This document shows positions 18,136 to 27,269 of a DNA stretch of 64,000 nucleotides, in pieces (the stretch's first letter is position 1; every line of letters begins with the position of its first letter). The translations under genes and the position numbers were made by a program. The notes below the pieces were generated by a model that was not told the DNA's origin, searched no databases, and saw nothing but the letters and a program-made list of their open reading frames with translations. The DNA comes from Bacteroidota bacterium (lineage in GTDB: Bacteria > Bacteroidota > Bacteroidia > Flavobacteriales > Weeksellaceae): the NCBI GenBank assembly GCA_023423715.1, contig JAFAFC010000007.1:307074-371073 (forward strand), given 5' to 3'.

Positions 18136-19062
18136 TTATCTTCCAAAATAATCATAATTGTCTTCCGCATATTTTATAAAACGATTGAGCAGCGTTACGT
18201 TTTCTTTTTCCATAGCGCTAAGATCATTGTCAACGTTGGCATACACAGGAACGTACCAGTCGGTTTGCTCAAAGAATCGGCGATAGGTTTCTTTTTTGAA
18301 TGAATATCCGTGTCTCGCGAAAACCGAATTTTTAATGATTTCCAAATCCAATTTCTTCAGATTTTTAAGCTGCGCTTCCGTCAGTTTTTGTTTGGAAGCA
18401 TTGAGCTTAAACACCACATCAGAACCAATTCTATATTTTTCTTCTTCATATTTTTCTTCCTTTCCGGTGTCTGCATCGGTATATTTTTCAGTGAACATTT
18501 TAGGATTGTCCCAATCAATCAGTTCCGTGTCTTTTGAAAGCATAAAATTTGGATTGTAGGCAAAGACTTTTTTAATAAGTTTTACTTTTTTTGACGGAGC
18601 TTTAACGTCCTTGTCATTGTATGCAGCCCATTTTCCGGTTAAACTATCTCCCACTAAATTCACTTGAAAACGTCCATCCGTTTTATCATTACCAGGTTCG
18701 TCCAATACAAAGCTTTTGGTGTCATTATTAAAAATTCCTTGAAACGGGCGTTGGTTTCCATTCACAATGCTGTGTCCGTAAACGCTATCTTTTGTGATTC
18801 GGTTGATTTTTAAAGAAATTTTCTTATCGTCAGAATAGGTGTAATATTCATTCGTTTCTTTATCTAAATATTTATAATCACCATAAAAACTACCGGAGTA
18901 AATTCCATACAATTCTGGATGAATGCCGATGTTTTTAATAGAATCTTGAGCGGCTTTTAGTTTTGCGGAATCTTGATTGGAAGAAACCGAAGTGGATTCT
19001 TTCTTACAGCTAACCCCGATAAATAAAAGGGACGCCAGCGGAATAATAAATTTTGTATTCAT
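18136..19062 (-). CDS. YARHG-domain lipoprotein
   Basis: 308 residues. The lipobox is IGVSC (Cys19). The middle is a beta-rich region of the type seen in extracellular lipoproteins. The C-terminal YARHG domain (about 225-300) reads NSVFARHGYSFKKETYRRFF and continues with the aromatic WYVP motif typical of this domain. YARHG is an extracellular domain of unknown role. Its ATG overlaps the stop of the DUF2306 gene (TAATG), so translation of both is probably coupled. Confidence 0.88.
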   Translation of the reverse strand: MNTKFIIPLASLLFIGVSCKKESTSVSSNQDSAKLKAAQDSIKNIGIHPELYGIYSGSFYGDYKYLDKETNEYYTYSDDKKISLKINRITKDSVYGHSIVNGNQRPFQGIFNNDTKSFVLDEPGNDKTDGRFQVNLVGDSLTGKWAAYNDKDVKAPSKKVKLIKKVFAYNPNFMLSKDTELIDWDNPKMFTEKYTDADTGKEEKYEEEKYRIGSDVVFKLNASKQKLTEAQLKNLKKLDLEIIKNSVFARHGYSFKKETYRRFFEQTDWYVPVYANVDNDLSAMEKENVTLLNRFIKYAEDNYDYFGR

Positions 19063-19697
19063 TAGATGATATTTTTTTTAATTAGAAATTCAATAAGTAA
19101 AAGATTAGGAATCCAGCCAAGCCAAGCGATTATTTGATAAACATCCATCGGGTTTGGGTGAAATAAATAGACGATAACAACCTTCCAAAAGCGAAGTGTA
19201 ATAGCGGAAACTGTTAATGCAAAACTGCGCCACATCCATTGTTTGTGTTCTTTAAAGTTTCTTTTTCGGATTGAAGAATACGCTTTCCAAGTTGTGAAAA
19301 TCCACAAAACCCCTAGAATGATAAAGGATAACTGAGAAGACCAACCTCCGTTTGCATGCCATCCTATATAAATTCCGGTTGGAGCGGCAAAAGCGAGAAT
19401 TCCCAACACATATATTTTTCCCGAATTTTTATGGAGATTTCGAATTCCAAAATCCTTGCGTATAATAGCTAAAAAACCACTTAGCAAAACAAAAATACTG
19501 GTATAAACGTGGATATAAAAAAGGGGAAGATATTCTCGATGCTTCGTGACTTCTGTTTGTTTTATAGACAGAAATTGAACATCGGATTGTGCAGGAATAT
19601 AATTCAGCGTAAGTTTCAACATCAACCAAAAGAAATAGCCGAAAACTCCGAAAAGAAGCGTCCTCCAAATTTGATTAAAGTGATTTTTTTTAAGCAT
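19062..19697 (-). CDS. DUF2306 membrane protein
   Basis: 211 residues with six to seven predicted membrane helices. Family traits are the HVYTSIFVLLSGFLA helix, LHKNSGKIYVLGIL, and HKQWMWRSFALTVSAITLR near the end, with several His residues at helix edges. DUF2306 proteins may bind haem or quinone, but no activity is established. One base overlaps with the YARHG lipoprotein gene that follows. Confidence 0.83.
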   Translation of the reverse strand: MLKKNHFNQIWRTLLFGVFGYFFWLMLKLTLNYIPAQSDVQFLSIKQTEVTKHREYLPLFYIHVYTSIFVLLSGFLAIIRKDFGIRNLHKNSGKIYVLGILAFAAPTGIYIGWHANGGWSSQLSFIILGVLWIFTTWKAYSSIRKRNFKEHKQWMWRSFALTVSAITLRFWKVVIVYLFHPNPMDVYQIIAWLGWIPNLLLIEFLIKKNII

Positions 19698-19710
19698 TAA
19701 TCAAATATAA

Positions 19711-19737
19711 AAAAATAGAGAGTGAAAATCACTCTCT
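19711..19737 (-). terminator. Terminator after the M48 protease gene
   Basis: AGAGAGTGA (19717-19725), an AAA triloop and the exact complement (19729-19737), followed on the minus strand by a run of T. It ends six bases from the M48 stop codon. Confidence 0.9.
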
Positions 19738-19742
19738 CCTAG

Positions 19743-20549
19743 TTATTTAGTTAATTTGGCCTTAGGGAGTTCAACAGTTCCTGGGTCTTTCCAAAGTCCA
19801 TCTTTTGTTGCTCTTTTCTTCACAGCTTCTGCACGTTTTTCGCTATCTGGGTGCGAGCTCATCATCTTTTGGAAGGTCGTTGGTTTTTCTTTTGAAAGCA
19901 AGGCTAATTTCTTAAAAGCCGTATAAGCGCCCACTACATTGTAGCCATTTTGCTTCATAAAATCATACGAATACGTATCTGCTTCCGATTCTTGTTTTCT
20001 TGAGTGCGATGAGTCTAAAAACGCATTCGCAAACTCACCAATTTGACTGCTATTTAGTTTGCTAACTGTGTTTGAAGCAGAAGAAGCCGCATCCAAAGCC
20101 GCTGCTTTCATATACGCAGATTTCATTGCATCTTTCGTGTCTTCATTTTTTACGTGTCCAATTTCGTGTCCGATGATGGCAAGTAATTCGTCATCCGTCA
20201 TAATATCCATTAGCGATGAGAAAACACGTACGCTTCCATCAGCGCAAGCAAATGCATTGATGTCTGAAACCAAATAAACTTTGTAATTTAAATTAAGACC
20301 ATCTTGATTTTTATGCTTTGCGAAAAGCTTGTTAAGACGCACTGTGTATGGACTTTTTGCTGGAGCAACTTTGTTATTTTTGTCCATATAGTCCACCGCT
20401 TCTTTCGATAACGTTTTGGCATCTTCGTTAGAAAAACTTAAAGCTTTCAATCCTTTCGAAGCGCTTCCGATAGCTTTGTCCAGTTTAAATTGAGCCTGAA
20501 CCTGTGTTAATCCTACCAATAGTAGGGCAGAGATAAAAAATTTCTTCAT
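19743..20549 (-). CDS. Secreted M48-family zinc metalloprotease
   Basis: 268 residues with a signal peptide ending at VQAQ (about residue 20). The zinc site HEIGH is at 128-132, and the third ligand is in SRKQESEADTYSYDFM, as in the BepA/LoiP group of periplasmic M48 enzymes. SSHPDSEKRAEAVKK, near the C-terminus, is the standard closing motif. It probably clears misfolded outer-membrane or periplasmic proteins. The ATG is preceded, two bases away, by a hairpin in the leader. Confidence 0.93.
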   Translation of the reverse strand: MKKFFISALLLVGLTQVQAQFKLDKAIGSASKGLKALSFSNEDAKTLSKEAVDYMDKNNKVAPAKSPYTVRLNKLFAKHKNQDGLNLNYKVYLVSDINAFACADGSVRVFSSLMDIMTDDELLAIIGHEIGHVKNEDTKDAMKSAYMKAAALDAASSASNTVSKLNSSQIGEFANAFLDSSHSRKQESEADTYSYDFMKQNGYNVVGAYTAFKKLALLSKEKPTTFQKMMSSHPDSEKRAEAVKKRATKDGLWKDPGTVELPKAKLTK

Positions 20550-20550
20550 T

Positions 20551-20571
20551 GTACTTTTTTTTTAAAAGTAC
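20551..20571 (-). promoter_or_regulatory. Leader hairpin abutting the M48 protease start
   Basis: On the minus strand GTACTTTT pairs with AAAAGTAC around five A, and the stem ends one base before the ATG at 20549. It might limit ribosome access or mark the end of the upstream flavoprotein transcript. Stem strength is low because it is A/T-rich. Confidence 0.35.
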
Positions 20572-20618
20572 AAAAAGAATTTAAAAACCGAAGCGACAGA
20601 TGAAAATAATAACAATTG

Positions 20619-21821
20619 TTAATTTAGGTCTTGGGCGATTAGGTACGCTTCGCTCCAACATGCTTGAAAATTAAAACCTCCAGTAACCGCATCAATATTC
20701 AAAACTTCTCCAGCGATATACACATTGGGAAGGATTTTAGAACGCATGGTTTTGAAATCAATTTCCTTTAAATCAACGCCACCAGCTGTGACAAATTCAT
20801 CTTTGAATGTTGATTTTCCACTGACGTAAAGTTTCTTTTCACTTAGGTTTTCTACTAATAACGCTAGACTTTTGGAGCTTAATTGTGAAATTTGCATTTC
20901 GGGATTGATTTTAGAAACTTCTAAAATTCGGTTCCAAAAGCGGTTTGTAATATCGAATATTTTGCTTTGTCCAAGTGTTTTCTTTGGGTTTTGCTCTTTG
21001 AAATCAGTGATTTTCGATTTAGCATCTTCCTTATCTAAATCAATAAAATTAGCAAGAATGGAGAAATTGTATTTTTTGTCGGCTAAAGTTCGAGCTTCCC
21101 AAGCAGAAATCTTCAGAATTGCAGGTCCAGATAAACCCCAATGCGTAATTAAAAGCGGTCCACTTTCTTCGGATTTTAATTCAGGAATAGAAACGGTCGC
21201 ATTCACGAAGCTAGTTCCAGGTAAGTCTTTCAACAATTCATCTTTAATGTTAAATGTAAATAATGACGGAACAGGGCTTACAATTTTGTGACCTAGTTTT
21301 TCAATGAGCTGCAACGATTTCGGTGAACTTCCTGTGGTGTAAATTAAAATATCTGTTTCAACAACACCTTGATTGGTTTGGATTTCATACCCATTTTCAG
21401 ACGGCAAAATGTCTTTAACGGAAGTTTTAGTTTTAATGGTAACCTTGTTGTCTGTCGCACCTTTAACTAATGTGTTAATAATAGTCTGTGATGAATCTGT
21501 AATTGGAAAAACACGATTGTCATTTTCAATTTTTAATTCGACTCCACGATCCGAAAACCAAGCCATCGTATCACCAGGTTGAAATTTAGTAAAGACACTT
21601 AAAAGTTCCTTATTGCCTCGTGGATAAAACTGAACAAGCTCTCTGGGATCAAAACAAGCATGGGTAACATTGCATCTTCCGCCACCCGAAATTTTCACTT
21701 TTTGTAAAACATCCGAGTTCTGTTCTAGAATACAAACGTCGTATTGGTTTGGGTTTAGGTTTGCTGCACAGAAAAATCCGGCTGCACCACCACCAATAAT
21801 CGTTACCCTTTTTTTGCTCAT
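20619..21821 (-). CDS. HI0933-family flavoprotein (NAD(P)/FAD-dependent oxidoreductase)
   Basis: 400 residues. The N-terminal dinucleotide motif is IIGGGAAGFFCAANL, then SGGGRCNVTH, which is diagnostic of the HI0933/YhiN group, and the C-terminal block VYIAGEVLNIDAVTGGFNFQ closes the FAD site. The substrate of this widespread family is not known. The gene is divergent from the acyl-CoA thioesterase gene, 92 bases away. Confidence 0.93.
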   Translation of the reverse strand: MSKKRVTIIGGGAAGFFCAANLNPNQYDVCILEQNSDVLQKVKISGGGRCNVTHACFDPRELVQFYPRGNKELLSVFTKFQPGDTMAWFSDRGVELKIENDNRVFPITDSSQTIINTLVKGATDNKVTIKTKTSVKDILPSENGYEIQTNQGVVETDILIYTTGSSPKSLQLIEKLGHKIVSPVPSLFTFNIKDELLKDLPGTSFVNATVSIPELKSEESGPLLITHWGLSGPAILKISAWEARTLADKKYNFSILANFIDLDKEDAKSKITDFKEQNPKKTLGQSKIFDITNRFWNRILEVSKINPEMQISQLSSKSLALLVENLSEKKLYVSGKSTFKDEFVTAGGVDLKEIDFKTMRSKILPNVYIAGEVLNIDAVTGGFNFQACWSEAYLIAQDLN

Positions 21822-21881
21822 AGAAATCCAATTAATTTTGAGGGTTTAAAGGTACAACTTTTCTACCCCATCAATATTCCG

Positions 21882-21889
21882 TAATTTTG
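21882..21889 (+). promoter_or_regulatory. -7 element that decides the thioesterase start
   Basis: TAATTTTG matches TAnnTTTG and covers an in-frame TTG at 21887. Transcription would start after that codon, so the ATG at 21914 is the true start. No clear TTG was seen at the -33 distance. Confidence 0.5.
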
Positions 21890-21913
21890 CAACTTCGAAT
21901 TAAAATAAAATTC

Positions 21914-22408
21914 ATGGCAATATATTTTCATCATTTTGAAGTGCGTTGGGGCGACATCGACGCAAACAGACATTTAGCAAATTCTTCGTACGTGCAGTAT
22001 TGTGCACAAGCGCGAATGGGATTTATGACCAAACATAAAATGGGCGTTAAGGAACTTAATCGTTGGGGAATTGGCCCAGTAATTATGCATGAGCGCTACT
22101 CTTTTTTTAGAGAAATCTATGCAGATCAAGAAGTGTATGTAAGTTTAGAAATTGATGGAATGGCAGAAGATGCTAGTATTTATCGATTTGTACATAAATT
22201 TTATTTGCCAGATGGGACGCATTGCGCGACCGCTGAAGCCACTGGAGTTTGGATCGATATGATGCTTCGTAAAATGACAACTCCACCTGACGATATTTTA
22301 GAAAGTTTACTTCCGTATAAAACGGAAAACACGAAGGTTTTGACTCGTGAAGATATTAAAGCGTTGCCTTTTAGACCGACAGATATTAACCCAGACTTGT
22401 TTAAATAA
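21914..22408 (+). CDS. Acyl-CoA thioesterase, hotdog fold
   Basis: 164 residues of the 4-hydroxybenzoyl-CoA thioesterase type. The first strand and helix read FEVRWGDIDANRHLANSSYVQ, which has the catalytic Asp of the family (in the WGDID motif) and the helix that covers the CoA. The extended frame would begin at a TTG within the promoter and is rejected. The natural substrate is unknown. thiL follows 25 bases downstream on the same strand. Confidence 0.92.
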   Translation: MAIYFHHFEVRWGDIDANRHLANSSYVQYCAQARMGFMTKHKMGVKELNRWGIGPVIMHERYSFFREIYADQEVYVSLEIDGMAEDASIYRFVHKFYLPDGTHCATAEATGVWIDMMLRKMTTPPDDILESLLPYKTENTKVLTREDIKALPFRPTDINPDLFK

Positions 22409-22433
22409 AAGCATTTACCCAAAATAGATTGAT

Positions 22434-23495
22434 ATGTTTGAAGAAAAAGGACCAGAATTGACGCCCATCTCTAAACTTGGAGAAATTGGCTTAATTAAGT
22501 GCTTAACCGAAAGCTTTAGTTTAAGTGCTGATTCTTCCGAATTAGGTATTGGAGATGATGCTGCAATCATTGACCCAAAGGGAAAAAAGGTTGTGATAAC
22601 AACTGATGTTTTAGCAGAAGGAGTTCATTTTAATTTGGGCTACGTTCCTTTAAAACATTTAGGTTACAAATCTGTTGTAGTGAATCTTTCTGATGTTGCA
22701 GCAATGAATGCAACGCCAACTCAGATTTTGGTTTCGTTAGCGGTTTCCAATCGTTTTCCTGTGGAAGCTTTAGAAGAAATTTATGCGGGAATCGCTTTGG
22801 CTTGCCAACGTTATCATGTTGATTTAGTTGGAGGTGATACGACAAGCTCTAATGCAGGTCTGGTGATGAGCATTACGGCAATTGGAATTCAAAATGAAGA
22901 AAAAATCGTTAAAAGAAGTACGGCGAAACCTGGAGATCTTCTAGTTGTGACGGGAGATTTAGGTGGTGCTTATATGGGGTTGCAAATTCTAGAACGTGAA
23001 CATGCGGTTTTCTTAGCTAATCCAAACATGCAGCCCGAAATGGAAGGATATGATTATATTCTAGAAAAACAATTGAAGCCTGAAGCAAGAACGGATGTTC
23101 AAAATACATTAGAAGAATTGGGTATTACTCCAACTTCTATGATTGATGTTTCTGATGGTTTGGCGTCGGAAGTTTTGCATCTTTCAGATCAGAGCAAAGT
23201 GGGATTCCGAGTGTATGAGGAGAAAATCCCAATGGATGAATTAACGATACTTACAGCAGATGAGTTTAATCTAAATCCAACGATGGCGGCATTGTCTGGT
23301 GGGGAAGATTACGAATTGTTGTTCACGATTGCATCTGAGGATTATGATAAAATAAAAAATCATCCGGATTTCACCGTCATTGGGCACGCGGTAGAAGCAG
23401 ATCAAGGAAATTTTATGGTGTTACGAGGAAGTAACGAACTTTCAAAAATTACATCGCAAGGTTGGGATGCATTTTTGAATAGGGAAGCCGACTAA
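22434..23495 (+). CDS. thiL: Thiamine-monophosphate kinase
   Basis: 353 residues. ThiL makes thiamine diphosphate from the monophosphate using ATP. The N-terminal glycine-acid motif GIGDDAAII, the metal site VITTDVLAEGVHFNL, VVNLSDVAAM and the central VGGDTTSS are all family hallmarks. The C-terminal half has ISMIDVSDGLASEVLHL type residues in SMIDVSDGLASE. No other thi genes are nearby and no TPP riboswitch was seen. The stop codon overlaps the stop of the convergent LpxH-like gene by four bases. Confidence 0.95.
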   Translation: MFEEKGPELTPISKLGEIGLIKCLTESFSLSADSSELGIGDDAAIIDPKGKKVVITTDVLAEGVHFNLGYVPLKHLGYKSVVVNLSDVAAMNATPTQILVSLAVSNRFPVEALEEIYAGIALACQRYHVDLVGGDTTSSNAGLVMSITAIGIQNEEKIVKRSTAKPGDLLVVTGDLGGAYMGLQILEREHAVFLANPNMQPEMEGYDYILEKQLKPEARTDVQNTLEELGITPTSMIDVSDGLASEVLHLSDQSKVGFRVYEEKIPMDELTILTADEFNLNPTMAALSGGEDYELLFTIASEDYDKIKNHPDFTVIGHAVEADQGNFMVLRGSNELSKITSQGWDAFLNREAD

Positions 23496-24337
23496 GTCTT
23501 TCCTCCAATGAAACTAGCAAACGCTTTCGGGTGGATGAGTTCCTCCATATTAACTGAAATGTCGTTTGCTTCGATTTCGCTTTTTGGATATTTGGTTTCA
23601 TCATAATAGTTGAGAGACCAAGTTCCATCCGAATATTCTAGCCACGAAAGATTTTCAATCCAATCACCAGAATTCAAATAATGAACCGAGCCTTTTTCGT
23701 TGGTTACGATTCTGTCTGATGGTTGATGAATATGCCCGCAAATAACATAGTCATAGTGATTATCGATGGCAAGAGTAATTGCTTTTTCTTCAAAATCAGC
23801 AATAAATTTCACAGCCTTTTTAACCGAGTTTTTAATTTTTTTGGAAAGCGAAACTTTGTTTCTTCCCATCAATGTAAGTAGCCAATTGATTCCTCTGTTA
23901 AGTAAAATCAACCAATCATAACCGATTCCTCCAATCTTTGCAATAAATTTTGCACCACCTTTGGTTGTGTGATCGAAAATATCACCGTGAAAAATCCAAT
24001 GTTTTTTTCCATCGATTTGAAGTAGATATTTGTCCGTCAGGAAAAGATTTCCCATTTCAACATCCGTATATTTCCGCAGGAATTCGTCGTGATTTCCCGT
24101 GATGTAGATGATTTTGGTTCCGTTTTTCATGAGTTTAAAAAACTCACTAAGAACGGCCATGTGTGAATCTGGAAAATATTTCTTAGAAAACGCCCAACCA
24201 TCGATAATATCGCCATTTAAAATGAGAATTTTTGGGTTGATGGATTTCAAAAAAGCAATCAGTTCTGATGCGTGACAACCGTAGGTTCCCAAATGCACAT
24301 CCGAAATAACCGTGATTTCTATATCGCGTCTTTCCAT
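23492..24337 (-). CDS. UDP-2,3-diacylglucosamine diphosphatase-like metallophosphoesterase
   Basis: 281 residues with the calcineurin-like metal motifs in order: SDVHLG, NGDIIDGW, GNHDEF, HGDIFDH and CGHIHQP. The family placement is LpxH-like: it would cleave UDP-2,3-diacylglucosamine to lipid X in lipid A synthesis. A helical insert with several Lys (VKKAVKFIADFEEKA) precedes the last motif. The size is somewhat larger than LpxH of proteobacteria (240). The paralogue name is inferred, since Bacteroidetes carry several such enzymes. Confidence 0.88.
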   Translation of the reverse strand: MERRDIEITVISDVHLGTYGCHASELIAFLKSINPKILILNGDIIDGWAFSKKYFPDSHMAVLSEFFKLMKNGTKIIYITGNHDEFLRKYTDVEMGNLFLTDKYLLQIDGKKHWIFHGDIFDHTTKGGAKFIAKIGGIGYDWLILLNRGINWLLTLMGRNKVSLSKKIKNSVKKAVKFIADFEEKAITLAIDNHYDYVICGHIHQPSDRIVTNEKGSVHYLNSGDWIENLSWLEYSDGTWSLNYYDETKYPKSEIEANDISVNMEELIHPKAFASFIGGKT

Positions 24338-24359
24338 AGGTTGATTTTCACAAAATTAA

Positions 24360-24386
24360 AAATTCAACATCAATTGATGTTGAATT
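24360..24386. terminator. Hairpin downstream of the TonB-C-domain gene
   Basis: AATTCAACATC (24361-24371) pairs with 24376-24386 around AATT. It ends 20 bases past the stop of the minus-strand gene at 24407. Loops and flanks are A/T-rich, so strength is uncertain. Confidence 0.7.
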
Positions 24387-24406
24387 TTATTTTAAATTTA
24401 TGATAA

Positions 24407-24988
24407 TTAATCCGTTAAAGTTTTTGTTCTATCTGCAAAAGACAAGATCACAGGAAACCTATATTTTGAAGGAATTGGTTTACCATTATATTCTGCCGGA
24501 CTCCATTTTCCCACATTTACAATTTTATAAAAGGCAACCAAGCACTCTTGATTAAAGTCGGGATCATCACCCGTTGCTTGAGCGTTTTTTGCAATCCCAT
24601 CTTTATCAATTATAAAAGACACATACGCTTGATACTTTTTATTTGAATCTTCGAAGTTCCAAGCTACAAAAACGCTCAAAAACAAACTAGAATATTTTTG
24701 GATGCCACCTTCGTAGTGAGCGTTTTTTGTGGGCTCTCCAATATTTTTTTCTGGATATATAGGTTTTTCTTTTAATCGAATTCCGTTTATTATATCTTGA
24801 TAGTAATTTCGTTTGTACTGATTGAGGTCAAATTTTGCTTTAGCCCTTAAATTGGGATTTTTTCTGTATGTTCTATTGATTTTTTGCAGTCGCTCCTTAA
24901 TTTCATTGTCAATCGCAGCAAATTCTGCTTCTTGAGAAAACGAGAAACAGAAACTGAAAATTGTGATTACTACGACCAACTTCGTCAT
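24407..24988 (-). CDS. Secreted protein with TonB C-terminal-like domain
   Basis: 193 residues from the ATG at 24988, four bases after the pepT stop; this start gives the clean signal peptide MTKLVVVITIFSFCFSFSQ. A helical, basic part (about 20-80) precedes a TonB C-terminal-like beta-alpha-beta fold: AYVSFIIDKDGIAKNAQATG and KWSPAEYNGKPIPSKYRFPV. There is no membrane anchor or Pro-rich linker, so it is not a classical energy transducer. A second protein of this kind lies at 62470. Function unknown. Confidence 0.82.
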   Translation of the reverse strand: MTKLVVVITIFSFCFSFSQEAEFAAIDNEIKERLQKINRTYRKNPNLRAKAKFDLNQYKRNYYQDIINGIRLKEKPIYPEKNIGEPTKNAHYEGGIQKYSSLFLSVFVAWNFEDSNKKYQAYVSFIIDKDGIAKNAQATGDDPDFNQECLVAFYKIVNVGKWSPAEYNGKPIPSKYRFPVILSFADRTKTLTD

Positions 24989-24992
24989 TAAA

Positions 24993-26246
24993 TTATTTTG
25001 CAGCATTCGCAATATTCAAAATCACTTCTACAGCTTTTTCCATGCTTTCTAAAGCAACATATTCGTACGGTCCATGGAAGTTGATTCCGCCGGCAAAAAT
25101 GTTTGGACAAGGTAAACCCATATATGAAAGTTGTGCGCCGTCCGTTCCACCACGAATAGCTTTAATGTCCGGTTCAATGTTCGCATCGCGCATCGCTTGA
25201 GCAGCAATATCTACAATATGCATTTTGCCTTCAAACTGTTGCTTCATGTTGCGGTATTGTTCTTTGATTTCGACTTCCGCAGTGTTTTCACCGTGTTTTT
25301 TATTGAATTCGGCAACCGCATTTAGCATTTGATTTTTTCTACCTTCAAATTTCACATCATCGTGATCACGAATAATGTACTGAAGTTTTGCTTCGGAAAT
25401 ATCTGCGTTAATATCCATTAAATGGAAGAAACCTTCGAAACCTCTCGTTGTAGCAGGCGTTTCATTCGCAGGAAGCATTTGGGCAAATTCAGCAGCAAGC
25501 AAAGCCGCATTTACCATTTTACCATAAGCATACCCTGGGTGAACGCTCAAACCGTGAATTTTAACGACTGCTCCCGCCGCATTAAAGTTCTCATATTCTA
25601 ACTCACCAACTTTTCCACCATCCATCGTATATGCCCATTCTGCACCGAATTTTTTCACATCAAAATGGTGCGCTCCGCGGCCAATTTCTTCATCTGGTGT
25701 GAATCCAATTGCGATTCGTCCGTGTTTTATTTCGGGATGTGCAAGTAAGTATTCGGCAGCGGTCACAATTTCCGCAATTCCAGCTTTGTCATCTGCACTT
25801 AAAAGCGACGTTCCGTCTGTTGTAATCAATGTTTTACCAACATATTCTTTTAAACTTTCGAAACGAGAAGGCGAAAGCGTAAAACCTGTTTCTTTATTCA
25901 AAAGTAAATCGCCACCATCATAATTTGGCCAAATTTGTGGATTTACGTTTTTACCGTTAAAGTCTGGAGACGAGTCGTAGTGGGCGATAAACCCAATAAC
26001 AGGATCAGTATCGTTTTCTAAGTTTGACGGAACATACGCATAGATGTAGCCTTTGTCATCCATAGAAACGTTTTCTAAACCTAAAGCTTTTAGCTCTTCA
26101 AAAATATAGTTGGCAATATCCCATTGTTGAGGTGTTGATGGCGTTGTTTCGCTTTCGGGATCACTCGTAGAGTAGATTTTTACGTAAGAAATGAAACGAT
26201 TAAGCAGTTTGGTTTTCCACTCATGGTTGAAATCAATAGTCACCAT
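24993..26246 (-). CDS. pepT: Peptidase T
   Basis: 417 residues from the ATG at 26246; the long reading frame to 26474 adds an unrelated 76-residue leader and overlaps the divergent promoter region. PepT removes N-terminal residues from tripeptides in the cytosol with two zinc ions. Visible ligands are IAHYDSSPDF, TTDGTSLLSADDKAG, DEEIGRGAHHFD and YTMDGGKVGELE. The final HGPYEYVALESMEKAVEV is standard for the family. The promoter TAACTTTG (complement of 26288-26295) lies 41 bases before the start. Confidence 0.95.
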   Translation of the reverse strand: MVTIDFNHEWKTKLLNRFISYVKIYSTSDPESETTPSTPQQWDIANYIFEELKALGLENVSMDDKGYIYAYVPSNLENDTDPVIGFIAHYDSSPDFNGKNVNPQIWPNYDGGDLLLNKETGFTLSPSRFESLKEYVGKTLITTDGTSLLSADDKAGIAEIVTAAEYLLAHPEIKHGRIAIGFTPDEEIGRGAHHFDVKKFGAEWAYTMDGGKVGELEYENFNAAGAVVKIHGLSVHPGYAYGKMVNAALLAAEFAQMLPANETPATTRGFEGFFHLMDINADISEAKLQYIIRDHDDVKFEGRKNQMLNAVAEFNKKHGENTAEVEIKEQYRNMKQQFEGKMHIVDIAAQAMRDANIEPDIKAIRGGTDGAQLSYMGLPCPNIFAGGINFHGPYEYVALESMEKAVEVILNIANAAK

Positions 26247-26287
26247 AATCTGTATTTTAAAAATAAATTGATTGTTAAATAGTGTAA

Positions 26288-26295
26288 CAAAGTTA
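26288..26295 (-). promoter_or_regulatory. -7 element of pepT
   Basis: The minus strand reads TAACTTTG, an exact TAnnTTTG match, in the 165-base divergent gap between pepT and the HMG-CoA lyase gene. It lies inside a small palindrome GTAAC-AAA-GTTAC. No TTG was found at the usual distance. Confidence 0.45.
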
Positions 26296-26411
26296 CGTTT
26301 TATAGTCAATTTAAGAGGTATAAAAATGGGATAATGCAATCCTCTTTTGGAATTTTTGTTCCTTTTCATCGGGTTTTTTGGGAAATGATTATCTTTAAAG
26401 AAAAAATTAAG

Positions 26412-27260
26412 ATGTTTCTTACCGAATGTCCTCGTGATGCGATGCAAGGCTGGCACGAGCTTATCCCAACCCAAAAGAAAATAGACTATCTCAATGCGTT
26501 GATGGCGGTTAATTTTGATGTTTTGGACTGTGGAAGTTTTGTTTCACCCAAAGCGATTCCTCAAATGGCAGATACTGCGGAGGTTTTGGATCATGTTGAT
26601 AAAAGCAATTCTGCGACCCAACTTTCTGTGATTGTTGCAAATATTAGCGGCGCAGAAAAAGCTATTTCTCATGATAAAGTAGATATTTTAGGCTTTCCAT
26701 TCTCTATTTCCGAGACGTTTCAGTATCGAAACACCAATAAAAATCAGGAAGAAGCGTTTACTCAAATTAAAGAAATTTCGAAGATGTGTGCGGACTCTGG
26801 TAAAACTTTGAATGTCTATTTTTCCATGGCTTTTGGAAATCCGTATGGGGAAATGTGGAAATGGGAAGAAGTAAATACGTGGGCACAACGTTTTCAAGAA
26901 ATTGGAATTAAAAACATCTTACTTTCTGATACTACGGGAGTTGCGACGACGAAGAGTATTCATCTTTTGTTCAATAAAATTCCGAAAAAGTATTCTGATA
27001 TTAACTTTGGAGCGCATTTTCATAATCGATACGAAGATTCTTTTCCAAAGCTGAAAGCGGCTTATGAAGAAGGTTGCCGAAGATTTGATAGCGCTATTAA
27101 AGGAATTGGCGGATGCCCAATGGCGAAGGATGATTTGGTTGGAAATATGCCTACTGAAAAGGTGATTACGTTTATGGCGGCAGAAAAAATAGAAAACAAA
27201 CTCAATCTACTGAATTTTGAAAGCGCTTATAATAAAGCAAAAGATATTTTTCAGTTTTAA
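26412..27260 (+). CDS. Hydroxymethylglutaryl-CoA lyase
   Basis: 282 residues from the ATG at 26412, which gives the family start MFLTECPRDAMQGW; earlier in-frame codons only add a leader. This TIM-barrel enzyme cleaves HMG-CoA to acetyl-CoA and acetoacetate in leucine breakdown. Metal and catalytic motifs are ECPRDAMQ (substrate Arg), LLSDTTGVA, FGAHFHNR (HxH ligands) and GIGGCPMAKDDLVGN with the catalytic Cys. A sulfurtransferase gene follows nine bases later. Confidence 0.92.
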   Translation: MFLTECPRDAMQGWHELIPTQKKIDYLNALMAVNFDVLDCGSFVSPKAIPQMADTAEVLDHVDKSNSATQLSVIVANISGAEKAISHDKVDILGFPFSISETFQYRNTNKNQEEAFTQIKEISKMCADSGKTLNVYFSMAFGNPYGEMWKWEEVNTWAQRFQEIGIKNILLSDTTGVATTKSIHLLFNKIPKKYSDINFGAHFHNRYEDSFPKLKAAYEEGCRRFDSAIKGIGGCPMAKDDLVGNMPTEKVITFMAAEKIENKLNLLNFESAYNKAKDIFQF

Positions 27261-27269
27261 ATTATACGT

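Noticed and set aside
21887..21913. TTG start of the thioesterase gene
   Set aside because: The codon overlaps the -7 promoter element, so it would not be in the transcript.
24993..26474. Longer pepT reading frame
   Set aside because: The 76-residue leader has no family match and covers the divergent promoter; ATG at 26246 fits PepT.
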